DNA of 64,000 bases, taken from assembly GCA_905147135.1 (NCBI GenBank), contig LR990056.1, forward strand, positions 9,124,001 to 9,188,000. Direction: 5' to 3'. The notes under the pieces are model-generated. The model was not told the DNA's origin. It worked only from the letters and a program-made list of their open reading frames with translations, and searched no databases. Source of the DNA: Blastobasis lacticolella (taxonomy: Eukaryota; Arthropoda; Insecta; Lepidoptera; Blastobasidae). Below are positions 12,317 to 23,203 of this stretch, one piece after another; position 1 is the first letter of the stretch; every line of letters starts with the position of its first letter. Position numbers and translations under genes: made by a program.

Positions 12317-14614
12317 ATGGGTGAGAACTTCAAACCTGATAAGTATTTATTTTTACTAGATTTTTACTAGACCGGACTAGTCGTCTACGCTCAGATCATT
12401 AGAGCGCAGGGTTCCGTGTTCGAATCCGGGTGACGTCAAAATTGTAAAATGAAATTAAAGTAATTTTTTTCTTAAATTATTTTGATGTTTCTTCCCTAGT
12501 AATAGTTTAATTTACAATTTTCCAGATGTGAAACCCCAAGATCCGATCCAGGATGCAATGGGAGTGATGGGTCGCTGGCAAATAATAATCACCGTAGTGA
12601 TTTCCTTGATAAACTTCCCTGCAGCGTGGAACCAGCTTGCAATCGCAGTGATGGCGCCAGGAGGAAATTTCGAGTGCGTATATCCTTTGCCATACAACAA
12701 GAGTATTTCTCGATGGGGATCTTGTTCCGTCAAAGTCGACGAGAATTTGCCTCCAGTAGAATGCACGCACTTCATCTTCGATGAAAAAAGCCCTTTCAGA
12801 TCGACTATCGTCAGTGAGGTGAGCCTGCGATTACCTACAATCTTTTTAAATTCTTAATTTCGGTCTATTCTTATTCTTTGAATCTTCCAGTGGGACCTGG
12901 TATGCAACCGCAAGTATCTCTTGAGTCTGGTGCAGCCCTTGACTCAAACAGGAATTCTCCTTGGCAATTTGGGCTTTGGGATACTAGCAGACAGGTAAAT
13001 ACTGTGCATCGCATCAGCACTATATTTGAAACGAACAAATTAAGCTCTGAAGATTTGTAATTTATAATTAATTTCAGGATCGGTCGGAAGATTCCTCTGA
13101 TGATTGCTGTGGTGCTCCAGGCGATTTTCATGCTAATAACATCATTCATGCCCTTATTCCCAATGTTTTTGGCATTCAAAACCCTCTCCGCCATCGCAAC
13201 TGGCGGAACAATGCTCATCAGCTTCGTAATCGGTAAGTACTGATCTAAAAAAACGTTTTGCTATATATCACACAGTTCACTAACAAATTGAAATTTCAGT
13301 GATGGAAATCATCGGGACCGAAGTCAGGTCCAAGGTTCTCACACTGTACCACGTGCCATTTGTGCTTGGAATTCTGACAGTTCCATTGTTCTCTCATCTG
13401 ACAAGAACCTATGATGGCTACTGGCTGATGATCTCACTTCCCTCATGCCTGCTTCTATCCTATTACTGGTAAGTCATAGCAACCATCAATTCCCAATTCT
13501 TCTTCAAGCGAATCCCGTACTAATGCAATTTTCTGGCATAGGCTGATACCCGAGTCTCCTCGTTGGTTGCTGGCAGTTGGAAGAGTTGAACAGGCTGAGA
13601 AAATTCTGCTCAAGGCTGCCAAAATCAACAGAATATCCGAGATAAAAGTGATAGCTGCCATAGAGAGCCATGAAGCATTGATACCATCAACCATAACGAA
13701 AATTAACACTACGGAGAAACAGAAAACCTACGGAGTCATCGATCTGATTAGAACTCCAAATATGAGGCTCAAAACCATCTGCATAGTCTTCAATTGGCTC
13801 AAATGTGGCATGGTGTTCTTTGGCATAGAACACTACCTAGGCCACATGAGCAATAACGTCTTGAGCGACCTCGCCATCTCAGGTACAAACTGTCTAAACC
13901 TTCTCCAACAATCTGAACAATCTTCTGCTCCATCTTCACACTGTATTTCATCTTCCAGCTGCCTTCCAGCTCCCAGGGCTACTGATAGTCTTCGTCCTGA
14001 TTTCGCGTGTGTCCCGGCTCAAGATTTTGATCGTCGCGAATGTGCTAGCAGGAATCAGCTTGCTGCTGATCATTCCGTTCTACAACAGCGACATTGCAAA
14101 ATTGGTACTGGTGACAGTAGCTCTCACCTGCATGACCATCAGCTTCCCGACGATTTACTTGTACACCGGAGAGCTCTTCCCAACAGTTGTAAGGAACATC
14201 GGATTCGCCGTTTGCAGCGTCGCTTCGAAAACCGGGAGCATTTTCGCGCCATTTCTTATTGACTACGTAAGACCTACTATTTTTTTATCTAAACCACTCT
14301 AATTATTAATTCTAATTTATAATTTATATTATAATAAATTTAATGTTCGATTGCATTCAGGTGGATGATCTTGCCTACTGGGTGATTCCTGTAGTCTTTG
14401 GAATAGGACCAATCCTGGGCGCCATTCTCTGCATATGGTTGCCTGAGACCATGAACTGCAAGCTGCCAGAGACCATTGAAGATGGCGAAAATTTCAAGAG
14501 GCAAGTATTGAACACCATTACAAACTACTTGAAAAACAAAATACTTGTAATTTGTGCTAATTTTTTTTTTGTTACAGGAACAAAGAGAAGAAACCAGCCG
14601 GGTCGCCGATATAG
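12317..14614 (+). CDS. SLC22-like organic cation/carnitine transporter
   Basis: A plasma-membrane transporter of the major facilitator superfamily. By family it moves organic cations, anions or carnitine; the substrate cannot be told from sequence. Coding exons are 12317-12320, 12526-12818, 12891-12994, 13078-13232, 13300-13468, 13542-13882, 13959-14266, 14361-14500 and 14578-14614. They join in phase to 516 residues, close to the usual SLC22 length. Seen in order: a first membrane segment, a Cys-containing extracellular loop, the MFS signature ILADRIGRKIP after helix 2, PESPRWLL before the central loop, ELFPTVVRN before the last helices, and LPET near the end. The first coding exon is only ATGG, chosen because it has a strong GTGAGA donor and gives the right phase. 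The last intron is GC-AG (donor GCAAGT). The gene is intact and single-copy here; copy B of the duplication lacks it. Confidence 0.93.
12370..12437 (+). repeat. tRNA-like SINE fragment
   Basis: Contains a B-box-like GTTCGAATCC followed by GGGTGACGTC, preceded by a poor A-box-like region. It does not fold into a convincing tRNA. It sits in the first intron of the transporter gene and is most likely a SINE head fragment. Confidence 0.4.
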
Positions 14615-16760
14615 TTCAAATTATGCCTCTTAGATAATTGTAAATAATTATTTATTATAATGTTAGATACTTATTATCGATGTAAATATAATTTGTTACT
14701 TTTGATCTAATATTTAAGTTTGTAAATACATTAATTGTAATATTAGGTTAATATTAATCACATCCTGAAGCCATGGCACCCTCAGGAAGTAAGGATACAA
14801 ATGTATACATTTAATGCAATGCTTATAATGCGATTACAAAAAACTATTCTATAGTTAAACTTTTTTTTTCATACCTTATCCAAAGAAAAGAACATTTCTT
14901 CTTTACTGCTGATGGCTGACCTGTTGCAAATGTATTGTAAATGCTACAGTAATTCTAACAGTACATTACAATTGAGATAGAACAGCTGTAGATAACCTCA
15001 AATATAAAATGTATATATTTGTTATTAAAATCTTGGAAACGTGGACAAAATTATTAAGATGTTATATTTTTTAAAAATGGATGAGAATCTACATAATGAT
15101 AAAATATAAAATTCAGGTACTAGGTATGAGAAATAATGATACAATATTTATATACTTTGTACCATGAATATATTTACAATTTTCCTGTTTACATAAAACT
15201 GGTCAAGGTTAAACAAATAATCAGAAGCTTCATATGCAAAACACTAAGTGTAAATTTGTAATTAGACAGTTTCATGTAATTGTGATGCATCATCATCCAG
15301 AATTTGATTGTAGCACGTGGTATATCTCTTTCTGATTCATAATACTGAATATTGCATCATACAAATAAATAAACAGTAGTAAATATTGTGCGCAGAGGAA
15401 ACTGAATGAGATACCCACGCGAACTTCCTAAAATAACCTATGAGTCATCTCTTCGATAAGCTGGACACGAAACACTAGTTCCATAATGGCGCGTATCTGA
15501 AATTTGCTTTGAAATATTACACTCCTAGGTCGCAGTGACAGTGCAGTGTATTATCGTACAACTGAGTAAATATATTGTGAAACGCATGAAATTTGCGTCA
15601 GTCACTCGTTTCTCATTTATTCTGAACTGATGTAATATTCACTCTCACTGTCCATTGTAGCAGACAGAGGCTTTAGCATTGCAGCGCCATCTATGAGAAG
15701 CATGTAGTACTTCTTCAGCTTATGTTACACAAGGCTAATAAAAACTGTGAAACTCCGGCAGACGTCCCGTCAAGTTTATTTTTTGATATTTTTTTTCAAT
15801 TGATTGGTTCTGGAATTTACCGGAATATTGGTACGATTAGATTGATGCGCATGCTCTAATAATTAGCACTCAAGTACAATTGAGAGACCGTCAACCCAAA
15901 AATCATGCGACGTCTTTTTTGCTGCGACGCACAACAATTCAGTAGAAATGATTGACATTCTAAAAACAATATGACTTTGAATCGTTTGATTGTTAGTGGG
16001 CCATTTACCCGTAGCCAATTTTACAACATTTTTATTATTCATAACAATAAACTGCGCAGTACTTGGTTCCTTAATTGTAGCATCAGTTCTGCACATGACG
16101 GTTGACGTCAGCTCTTATCAAACATTATATATCGTTTGCCGATTAAACATCTGAGATAACGAAAACAAATGCGCAATATGCAGCGTAAGTAGATTAAAAT
16201 TTTTTGATTACAAATCATAAAATACTTATATATAATATTAATTAGTAATTTGTTGTACTTCGGGGATTAAAGGATTTGAACTGTTAAGTATTTGATAAAG
16301 TTATTAGAAATAATTGATCAATTTTCATTGGACATCACAGCGTCATCTTTTGAGAGCGTCTCAAAACAATTGGCGCGAAGCGCCCCGTGTCTCTGGGGCG
16401 TAACTTAAATTATTTCTGACCAATTATAGAGTTCGAGTCAATGTTTACGATCTAAATATCTGAGCTATGAATTTAATTAGTCTCTCAATTGCTAATTAAC
16501 GATCCTTTTTTAATGATCTATGTGTCGATTAATGTAAACTGCTAAGCTTTTTTAATACTGAACAAAAATACTGAACAAAATAGAGTTTGTAGATTTCTCG
16601 GCACATTTCTTCTTTGCTATCTACAAATTATCTGTTTGATTTTCATTATAGTCCATTATGATTTCCATTCAGTTTAGAATGGATTCATGTATCCTTACAC
16701 ATCCCAAAAAATCTAAAAAACAAAGTTACTAACTTTCAGGTTAGAGAATTTTCCTTGTTC
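14615..16760. other. No gene seen; transporter 3' flank
   Basis: AT-rich, with many stops in every frame and no recognised exon. With 11085-12316 and the transporter gene it makes up the segment present in copy A but missing in copy B. A GC-rich mini-hairpin lies near 16378-16400 (GCGCCCCGTGTCTCTGGGGCG). Confidence 0.5.
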
Positions 16761-17225
16761 TGCGAAGCAGTCTGCGAAAAATTCAAGTGTATCTATCACG
16801 GTTCTAAAGATACAGCCTTATCACACATTTCTATTGGTTCCTATTTTACCATATGGAGACGGAACTGTATAATAGTCGTATCATTTTAAACCAATCAATA
16901 AGTCTAAATTTCAAATAAATTACACAATATTTATGTTATATGACGTGTAGTCTAGGAGACACTGTAAAAATATAGTGATTTTATTGAGGTAGTTGTCTCA
17001 CAGACAGAAGCGTCGTGGTTTTTTTTCGAAAAATGTACCATGAATAATGTCGTACTTCATAGACAAGTACCGCTACTTTAGTAAAGTGCTACGAATAACG
17101 AATAACAACAGACAATCGAAAATCGGTATTCAAATAAAATAATCGAACATTTAAAATTAATATTTAATTGTTTAGGTAATTATATTATTTTTTGTAACTA
17201 AATTCTAATTTCTTGTTTGGATTTT

Positions 17226-17326
17226 ACCCTTTCATACCAACGATTTCGACTCGCGCGTATTCTGCGGAATAGGCTGACTGACTGAATAAAAATACGCACG
17301 TGTCGAAATCGTCGTTGTGGAAGGGT
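17226..17326. repeat. Imperfect inverted repeat (hairpin)
   Basis: ACCCTTTCATACCAACGATT at the left pairs with the right arm ending in GTGGAAGGGT. The shared core CGATTTCGAC is conserved in both arms, around a central GCTGACTGACTGA loop. In copy B (about 52021-52129) the left arm is damaged. It is probably a small foldback element or a decayed MITE. Confidence 0.7.
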
Positions 17327-17558
17327 TTTTAATGTCCTATTAAATAATGATTAATTAAAAAAATACTTTAAAATAATTTATTTAGTGTAAATAGATACAG
17401 TTCCATGCAACTATCGATTAAAAGTTCTATGAGAATGATAATCGATAACCGAATAGTATTATTAACAATTACCTAGTGTCAGCTTTCAAAATTATCATAC
17501 TAAAGGAGACAGTCTAAAATATTCCTGACCTATCGGCATAAAGAGAGTTGTAATGGAT

Positions 17559-18224
17559 TTCAAGCTTAGTCTTACACCATAGGAATAAACATGTGCTCTT
17601 ACACACCAAACACATATACACACACGAATACATACACCACACACATTATTACACACACACACATTAGTACATCGATCAATCCTTATTTAAAGGCGAATAG
17701 TATTAAATAATTTTCCTTGATTACTAGTTATAAGTCCAGTGTAAGTAAGTAAGTAAAAATGTTTTATTTTTCTTTTTGATGTTTTTATTCTATCTATATA
17801 TTTTTTTCTTTCTTTCTTTTTGTATTATTTTCCACTGTGTTCGAACCGCGGATAATATAAATTGTAACGTTCGCCGCGCGGCGCACTGCATGAGTGTGTC
17901 TTCAAGCTTAGTCTTGCACCATAGGAATAAACATGTGCTCTTACACACCAAACACATACCACACACATTATTACACACACACACACACATAGACACAGGC
18001 ATGCGTTTGTGTTGTACATCGATCAATCCTTATTTAAAGGCGAATAGTATTAGATAATTTTCCTTGATTACTAGTTATAAGTCCAGTGTAAGTAAGTAAG
18101 TAAGTAAAAATGTTTTATTTTTCTTTTTGATGTTTTTATTCTATCTATATATTTTTTTCTTTCTTTCTTTTTGTATTATTTTCCACTGCGTTTGAACCGC
18201 GGATAATACAAATTGTACCGTTCG
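17559..18224 (+). repeat. Tandem duplication of a 0.3-kb unit
   Basis: Unit 1 at 17559-17873 and unit 2 at 17901-18224 share the order: TTCAAGCTTAGTCTT, a CA-rich microsatellite, AGGCGAATAGTATTA, a GTAA run, a T-rich tract and GAACCGCGGATAATA. The main differences are microsatellite lengths. It begins exactly where the segmental duplication ends. Confidence 0.9.
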
Positions 18225-18374
18225 TTTCTTTTGAGATCAGGCTTCTGCGATACAAGGTGTTATCTTAGTGCAAAGCCTACTGATAATTGTACTGAAATTG
18301 CGATTTTTGTGGAAATAAAGTTTTATTTTTATTTTTTTATTATTAAGTAAGAAATGACCGACACTTTTACAATA

Positions 18375-20148
18375 TTTGTTTCAAACTAAACTCGCGTTCT
18401 TTACACATATTATTATATTAGACGGGACTTGGACGCGACGTACCTTTATGATTTGTTTTCCCGACGTTTCGGTAGGGTTACACCCACCGTGGTCACGAGA
18501 TGACTGCCGTGGGAGGTGACAGCTGTGGTGATGTGCTGGTAGACTCCTACCCTCACATAAAATTGTCAATTTGTTGTTGTTCGGAACTGCACGACACACA
18601 ACACTCACGATATCCACGGATGCGTCCGACGATAACTCTTGTGTCTTACGGTTATTTATTTTGCACACCACTGGATTCCACGACGCCGAAAGCTTATATC
18701 CATCTTCACGATTGAAAGTTTGGTACTTTTTAATTTCAATCGCTTCCCGAACCATACGTGGATAATATTGCCGGTCAGTGGAGAGGACATTAGGCGCATG
18801 CAGTTCTATCCAGTGGTTTGGGCCTGAGTTGAGCAGGTGGTCTGCTATGGCAGATTTATTCGTCTGGTGGTTTTTAACTGCAGCTATATGCTCTTTGACC
18901 CTTTCGGCAATCGAACGTTTAGTTTGGCCAATGTATGAGCTTCCACAGCTACAGTCAATCTTATAGACACCTGGCGTCTGATACGGGATCACATCCTTTG
19001 GCGTACGCAGCAGGTTCGCTACCTTGAGGTGCGGGACATAAATTGTCGGAATCGAGTAACTACTCAGTACTGATCCGATCTTATCTGTCACCCCTTTCAC
19101 ATACGGTAGGAATGCTGATTGCCGACTTACTTCTGTGAGCTTATCCCTCTTTTTCCGTCTCGCCGGCTTCTTTATCACCTTGTACCCGTTCTTCCGTAGT
19201 ACCAGCTGGACATGTGACAACTCGCTCTCTACGTGGTCCGAGTCACAAAGATCTCTAGCTCTTCTTGTGAGCGAGGTTATGACGGAGAGTAAATGTCGGG
19301 GATGATGGTGTGATGAAGCATTCAGGTATCTTTCCGTGTGTGTTGTCTTTCTGTATACCGAGTGCGCCAGAGATCCATCATTTCGTACCTTTACCAGGAC
19401 ATCTAGAAACGGCAATTGTCGGTCATTTTCCACCTCCAGCGTGAATTTTGTTTTTGGGTGGATTGAATTTAGATGTTCTAAATATTGTCTTACTTCCGGC
19501 TCACTACCTTTAAAAATGCAGAAGATGTCATCCACATACCTTTTCCAAAAAGTTATCATTGAGGAATTCACGCTTAGGGCTTTTTGTTCAAAATACTCCA
19601 TCCAAATGTTCGCTATGACTGGGGCAACCGGACTGCCCATAGCAACGCCATCAATTTGGAGGTAATATTGGCCTCTACACAAAAAGTAATTTCCTTCCAA
19701 ACAATGTTTTAGTAAGACAATGTAGTCCCGCGACAATCCTGCGCTCCCTAACTACTTCCAGGCAATCCGCTAGGGGTACGTTGGTTAACAATGATTCTAC
19801 ATCGAAACTTACCATTTTGTCTTCTGGACCCACTTTTATGCCTTTCAGCATTTGTACGAACTGACGAGAATCCTTCACGTAGGATGATGTCCGACCCACC
19901 AGCGACTGTAGCACAGACGCAACGTGCTTTGCAAGATCGTAAGTGGGGGAATCAATCTGACTTACGATGGGCCGCAATAATGCATATGCTGTAAAACTGT
20001 GAAATAAATGAATAAATAAATAAATAAATAGGCAAGTTTGCCTTATGTATCTTCGGCAGTCCATACAGTTTTGGGGGCTGAGTATTCATTAAGGTCGGGA
20101 AAACAAATCATAAAGGTACGTCGCGTCCAAGTCCCGTCTAATATAATA
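18375..20148 (-). mobile_element. Penelope-like element with GIY-YIG endonuclease
   Basis: The minus strand encodes a Penelope-type reverse transcriptase ([36 protein letters not shown], catalytic YVDDIFCIF) followed by a GIY-YIG nuclease ([20 protein letters not shown]). A frameshift near 19700-19740 separates the two RT parts. A TTTA-type insertion breaks the YGLPKIHK region, and sequence upstream of it is missing. The termini carry a 55-bp inverted repeat (18411-18465 and 20094-20148). A 12-bp direct repeat ACTTTTACAATA at 18363-18374 and 20149-20160 looks like the target site duplication. The element is 5'-truncated and dead. Confidence 0.93.
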
Positions 20149-20685
20149 ACTTTTACAATACTCAGTAAATATACTAGATTAGTAAAAAAAATAAAAAAAT
20201 TCCGTCAGATTCATTTTCAAATAATTTTGACACGTATTTTTTGTTTTATTTAATATAGAAAGAAATAAATGATGCAGTCTGTTGCAATATCAGCCCCCAT
20301 TACCAAACCTTTACTCGATGATGATGATGATCTAAGTAAATTTTATTTAAATAACCGAAATCTATGGCTTTATGGTTATCGCATACATTTTGCAAAGTAC
20401 ACGGTAAACTGACTTCCTTTTCAAATATCAAATACGGTCTAAGCGGTAATGTAAAATTTTGATTTTTAAATTAGAATAGGCACCTAAATCACCACGGTTA
20501 AAGATGGAATAAAACGTCCACTTTGAATACAATGGGCATTTATAAAAAGCTTATTTTTAGGCCAGTGACGTAATCATGTTAGTGTTACGCTATTGTAGGT
20601 GTTAGGTAACTTTAGGGTATCGTTTCTCAACGAGTCCCCAAACCTCATAATCTTATTTATTTTCTTGATAATTTTCACCATCATC

Positions 20686-21000
20686 ATCTTGGCGTTAATG
20701 CTCCGGTTGAGTTCTCGCGTGCGATAGCCCGGGGTCCGCCTTAACCATAATCTAGGATTTTTAGATCTGGTAATTACCTACAGTGAAGCGACTGCCATCT
20801 GGCCACCGTGACATTGTTCACGGGAACCGCATCATGGTTACCTGAATATGCAGGTTCCATTACGATGTTTTCCCTTACCGTAAGAGCATCGAGTTGTGTT
20901 CAAATAATGTACGTAACTTAGAAAAGAGTCATTGGTACATGGTAGCACTGGGGTTTGAAGCCGGGAACCCCATAACCACTTGGCCACCGACATTCTTGGG
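20686..21000 (+). repeat. Dispersed SINE-like repeat, copy 1
   Basis: Starts with TTGGCGTTAATGCTCCGGTT and CCGGGGTCCGCCTTAACC and matches the block at 61390-61560. It contains the GATGTTTTCCCTTACCGTAA phrase and ends with a minus-strand tRNA-like head (GTGGCCAAGTGGTTA and GGCTTCAAACCCC read on the minus strand). The A and B boxes suggest a tRNA-derived SINE oriented on the minus strand. Confidence 0.7.
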
Positions 21001-23039
21001 ACCATTTAAGTATTTCATAATATACTAGCGATTATCGATAAGCGATAAGGCCGCCTTTGGGCGCATGTAATAATATGTATTCCTAATTATATAAATTGTA
21101 TATGTTATGAGCGACAGTAAATACTTACCATCAGGTGGTCTATGGTAATATATTGTGCATATTCTTGTTGATATGGTCATAACTATGTGTGCAATAAAAA
21201 GTTTTTTTACTTTACTTCTAGTTACTTCTTCTTCTTGGAAGACACCAAGGCACTATCAAATAATTAAATAATTATTGAAACACCCCTCCTCAATTATTCA
21301 TTTATTTATTGCTTCACATGGTGATATAATAACATTGGATCTTAGTTAGTGCAGCGCCACCACACTCCGTGCTTCAGAGGGCAGAGCCGATCTCGGTTGT
21401 TGTCGATTGATAGCAGTTGTTACGCTAAGTCGAAGGCTGCATCGAATCTTCGACACCAGACGTGATATCAAAAGAAACAGAACATTATTTTTGTTTAACG
21501 GTAGAAGCAAGTCAGAGAATACTCGTAATTATGTTGAACATACGGAACCCACTGCAGATACTTCTGCTTGTAGTTGCTTAATTGTAAATTACCATTGATA
21601 TATAACAACTTATCATACGAATTCGTAGGTTATTGTTCGAGCCGACTTGGTGTGGTAATACAATCAAATTAACATACAACATTTTGCAGTGATAGAAAAC
21701 TATAGAAGTAAGTAATTACTTCCTTTAACCTACACTATAAGCACCATTTTAGAGGTGGTAAAAGTTTGAAAATTATCTGTCCGTGTGTATGTGTGTACTG
21801 TGTATATCTAATACATGAAACTTATAATTGTGGTCTGTCTGCTAATATCATTCTTTAACAACTTGACAGTTTCTTGTGTTTTAATTTTAATATATATTAC
21901 TATGACGGACTCGGCAGTTTCTATCTTTCTTAGAAGATCCTCTTTGAGCTGCTTTAAACCTTCCATGCGAATCACATGACGTCCCTATTTTGCCCAGAAA
22001 ACGTTCACGTAATGAATTATTTCCTTTTTAATTCACCCTTTTCCACCCGCAGTTATGTAGGTTACGATTACTCGTATCTAGGGAATGCAATACCGGAAAC
22101 CGGGAACCCGAAATACCGGGATCCAATCTCGGTTGGGAATTTCGTGGATCCCGCTAGACTGGCAGGATTACAGAAAAGCGTGGTTCATACGTGCTATTCT
22201 ATTACTATTTTAATTTATTAATTATTTGAAATTGCCTTCTTGTTTGAAAGCAATAACTCTAATTGACGATCTCTTTTATTGACCTAATAAGAATATTATA
22301 ATTTTGTAAGAACTTTAACAGAGAAATAAATAAATCTAAATCACACTCGCCTCGATGTGAATGTTTTTGCTGTTACCCGGCGATTGTCTTGTAGGCAATA
22401 TTCCCTTTTCGCTGTGACCCGTTATTATATTCCGATAAGATGTGAAGATTCCACTGTTTTACTATCGGACTCATTTAAAGTCGAGTTTTGGAATGCGGAC
22501 AATCCTACAGGAACACTATACAAATTCCATGCACCACACTTCGAGTTAATGGTTTTTAAAGTTTCGTCAAGATAGAACGCAGTTAAACCTATTCTAATAA
22601 ACATCTCTTCATATACTTCATTTTATAAAATTAAAACCACGTCGACTTAGTTATTGATTAGGAAAGAGTCTATATTTTAATTTTGGCCCTTGTTTCAGGC
22701 CCCACACTGTGTATCCGAAATTTTATTCTGCACGTAAGATAAAATTTCGTCTGTGACAATGTTACACACATTACACTTATAACAATGTTTGTCGTCATAT
22801 TTACGTCGTAATAAATACACGGGGTGAGGTCCTCAGTCATGCTACGATGCCACAGATAAATACATCAATCTTTTAACACCTGATTGTTTTCATCGGGGGC
22901 ACAGACTAATTATTTATGTCAATATCTTTGATCGGTCTTTATAAATTAACCCATTCGATCCAGCGATGTTCTCAAGTAAACCGGATTCAAACAAACAGGA
23001 TTTAATTTAGATTAGTAGATAATAGTTAACTTATTTCAG
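21001..23039. other. No gene seen; upstream region of the synthase-like gene
   Basis: AT-rich with short random open frames only. A promoter and 5' untranslated exon of the synthase-like gene may lie here, because its first coding exon is preceded by a splice acceptor. I cannot place them. Confidence 0.4.
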
Positions 23040-23180
23040 ATCCCCATGATCCAATCTGGTCAGGTTCCCCTGTTAACAGGGTCATGGAGGTCAGATGGCA
23101 GTCGCTCTATTCTAATTATATGATCTGATCATGGTCTTTTGAGCACGAGACCACGATCGGGATATAGACGCCAAGATAAG
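23040..23180 (-). repeat. Dispersed SINE-like repeat, copy 2, next to the synthase start exon
   Basis: Shares CCAATCTGGTCAGGTTCCCC and TGTTAACAGGGTCATGGAGG with 53245-53405 and, inverted, with 61390-61560. It ends about 20 bases before the acceptor TTTCAG that precedes the first coding ATG. Confidence 0.8.
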
Positions 23181-23203
23181 ATTTTAACTTATTTCAGGTC
23201 ACT

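Larger units (their letters stand above)
2150..17558 (+). repeat. Segmental duplication, copy A
   Basis: Base-by-base similarity with 39808-52346 in the same orientation. It starts at the shared stretch TTTAAACTAAGTCCGG and ends at a shared GAGAGTTGTAATGGA. In the 216-bp exon-32 segment I count five differences. Copy A alone carries a Jockey insertion (6596-9430) and the 11085-16760 segment with the transporter gene. Copy B alone carries a Pao/BEL element and a MITE. Copy A lies outside the synthase gene, so its synthase exons are orphans. Confidence 0.93.

Noticed and set aside
14343..14633. A longer transporter C-terminus reading through 14501-14577
   Set aside because: The GC-AG intron gives an in-phase short tail; the read-through is kept only as a possible retained-intron form.
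20920..21000. A tRNA gene on the minus strand
   Set aside because: A- and B-box-like sequences are present but no cloverleaf can be drawn. It belongs to a dispersed SINE-like repeat.
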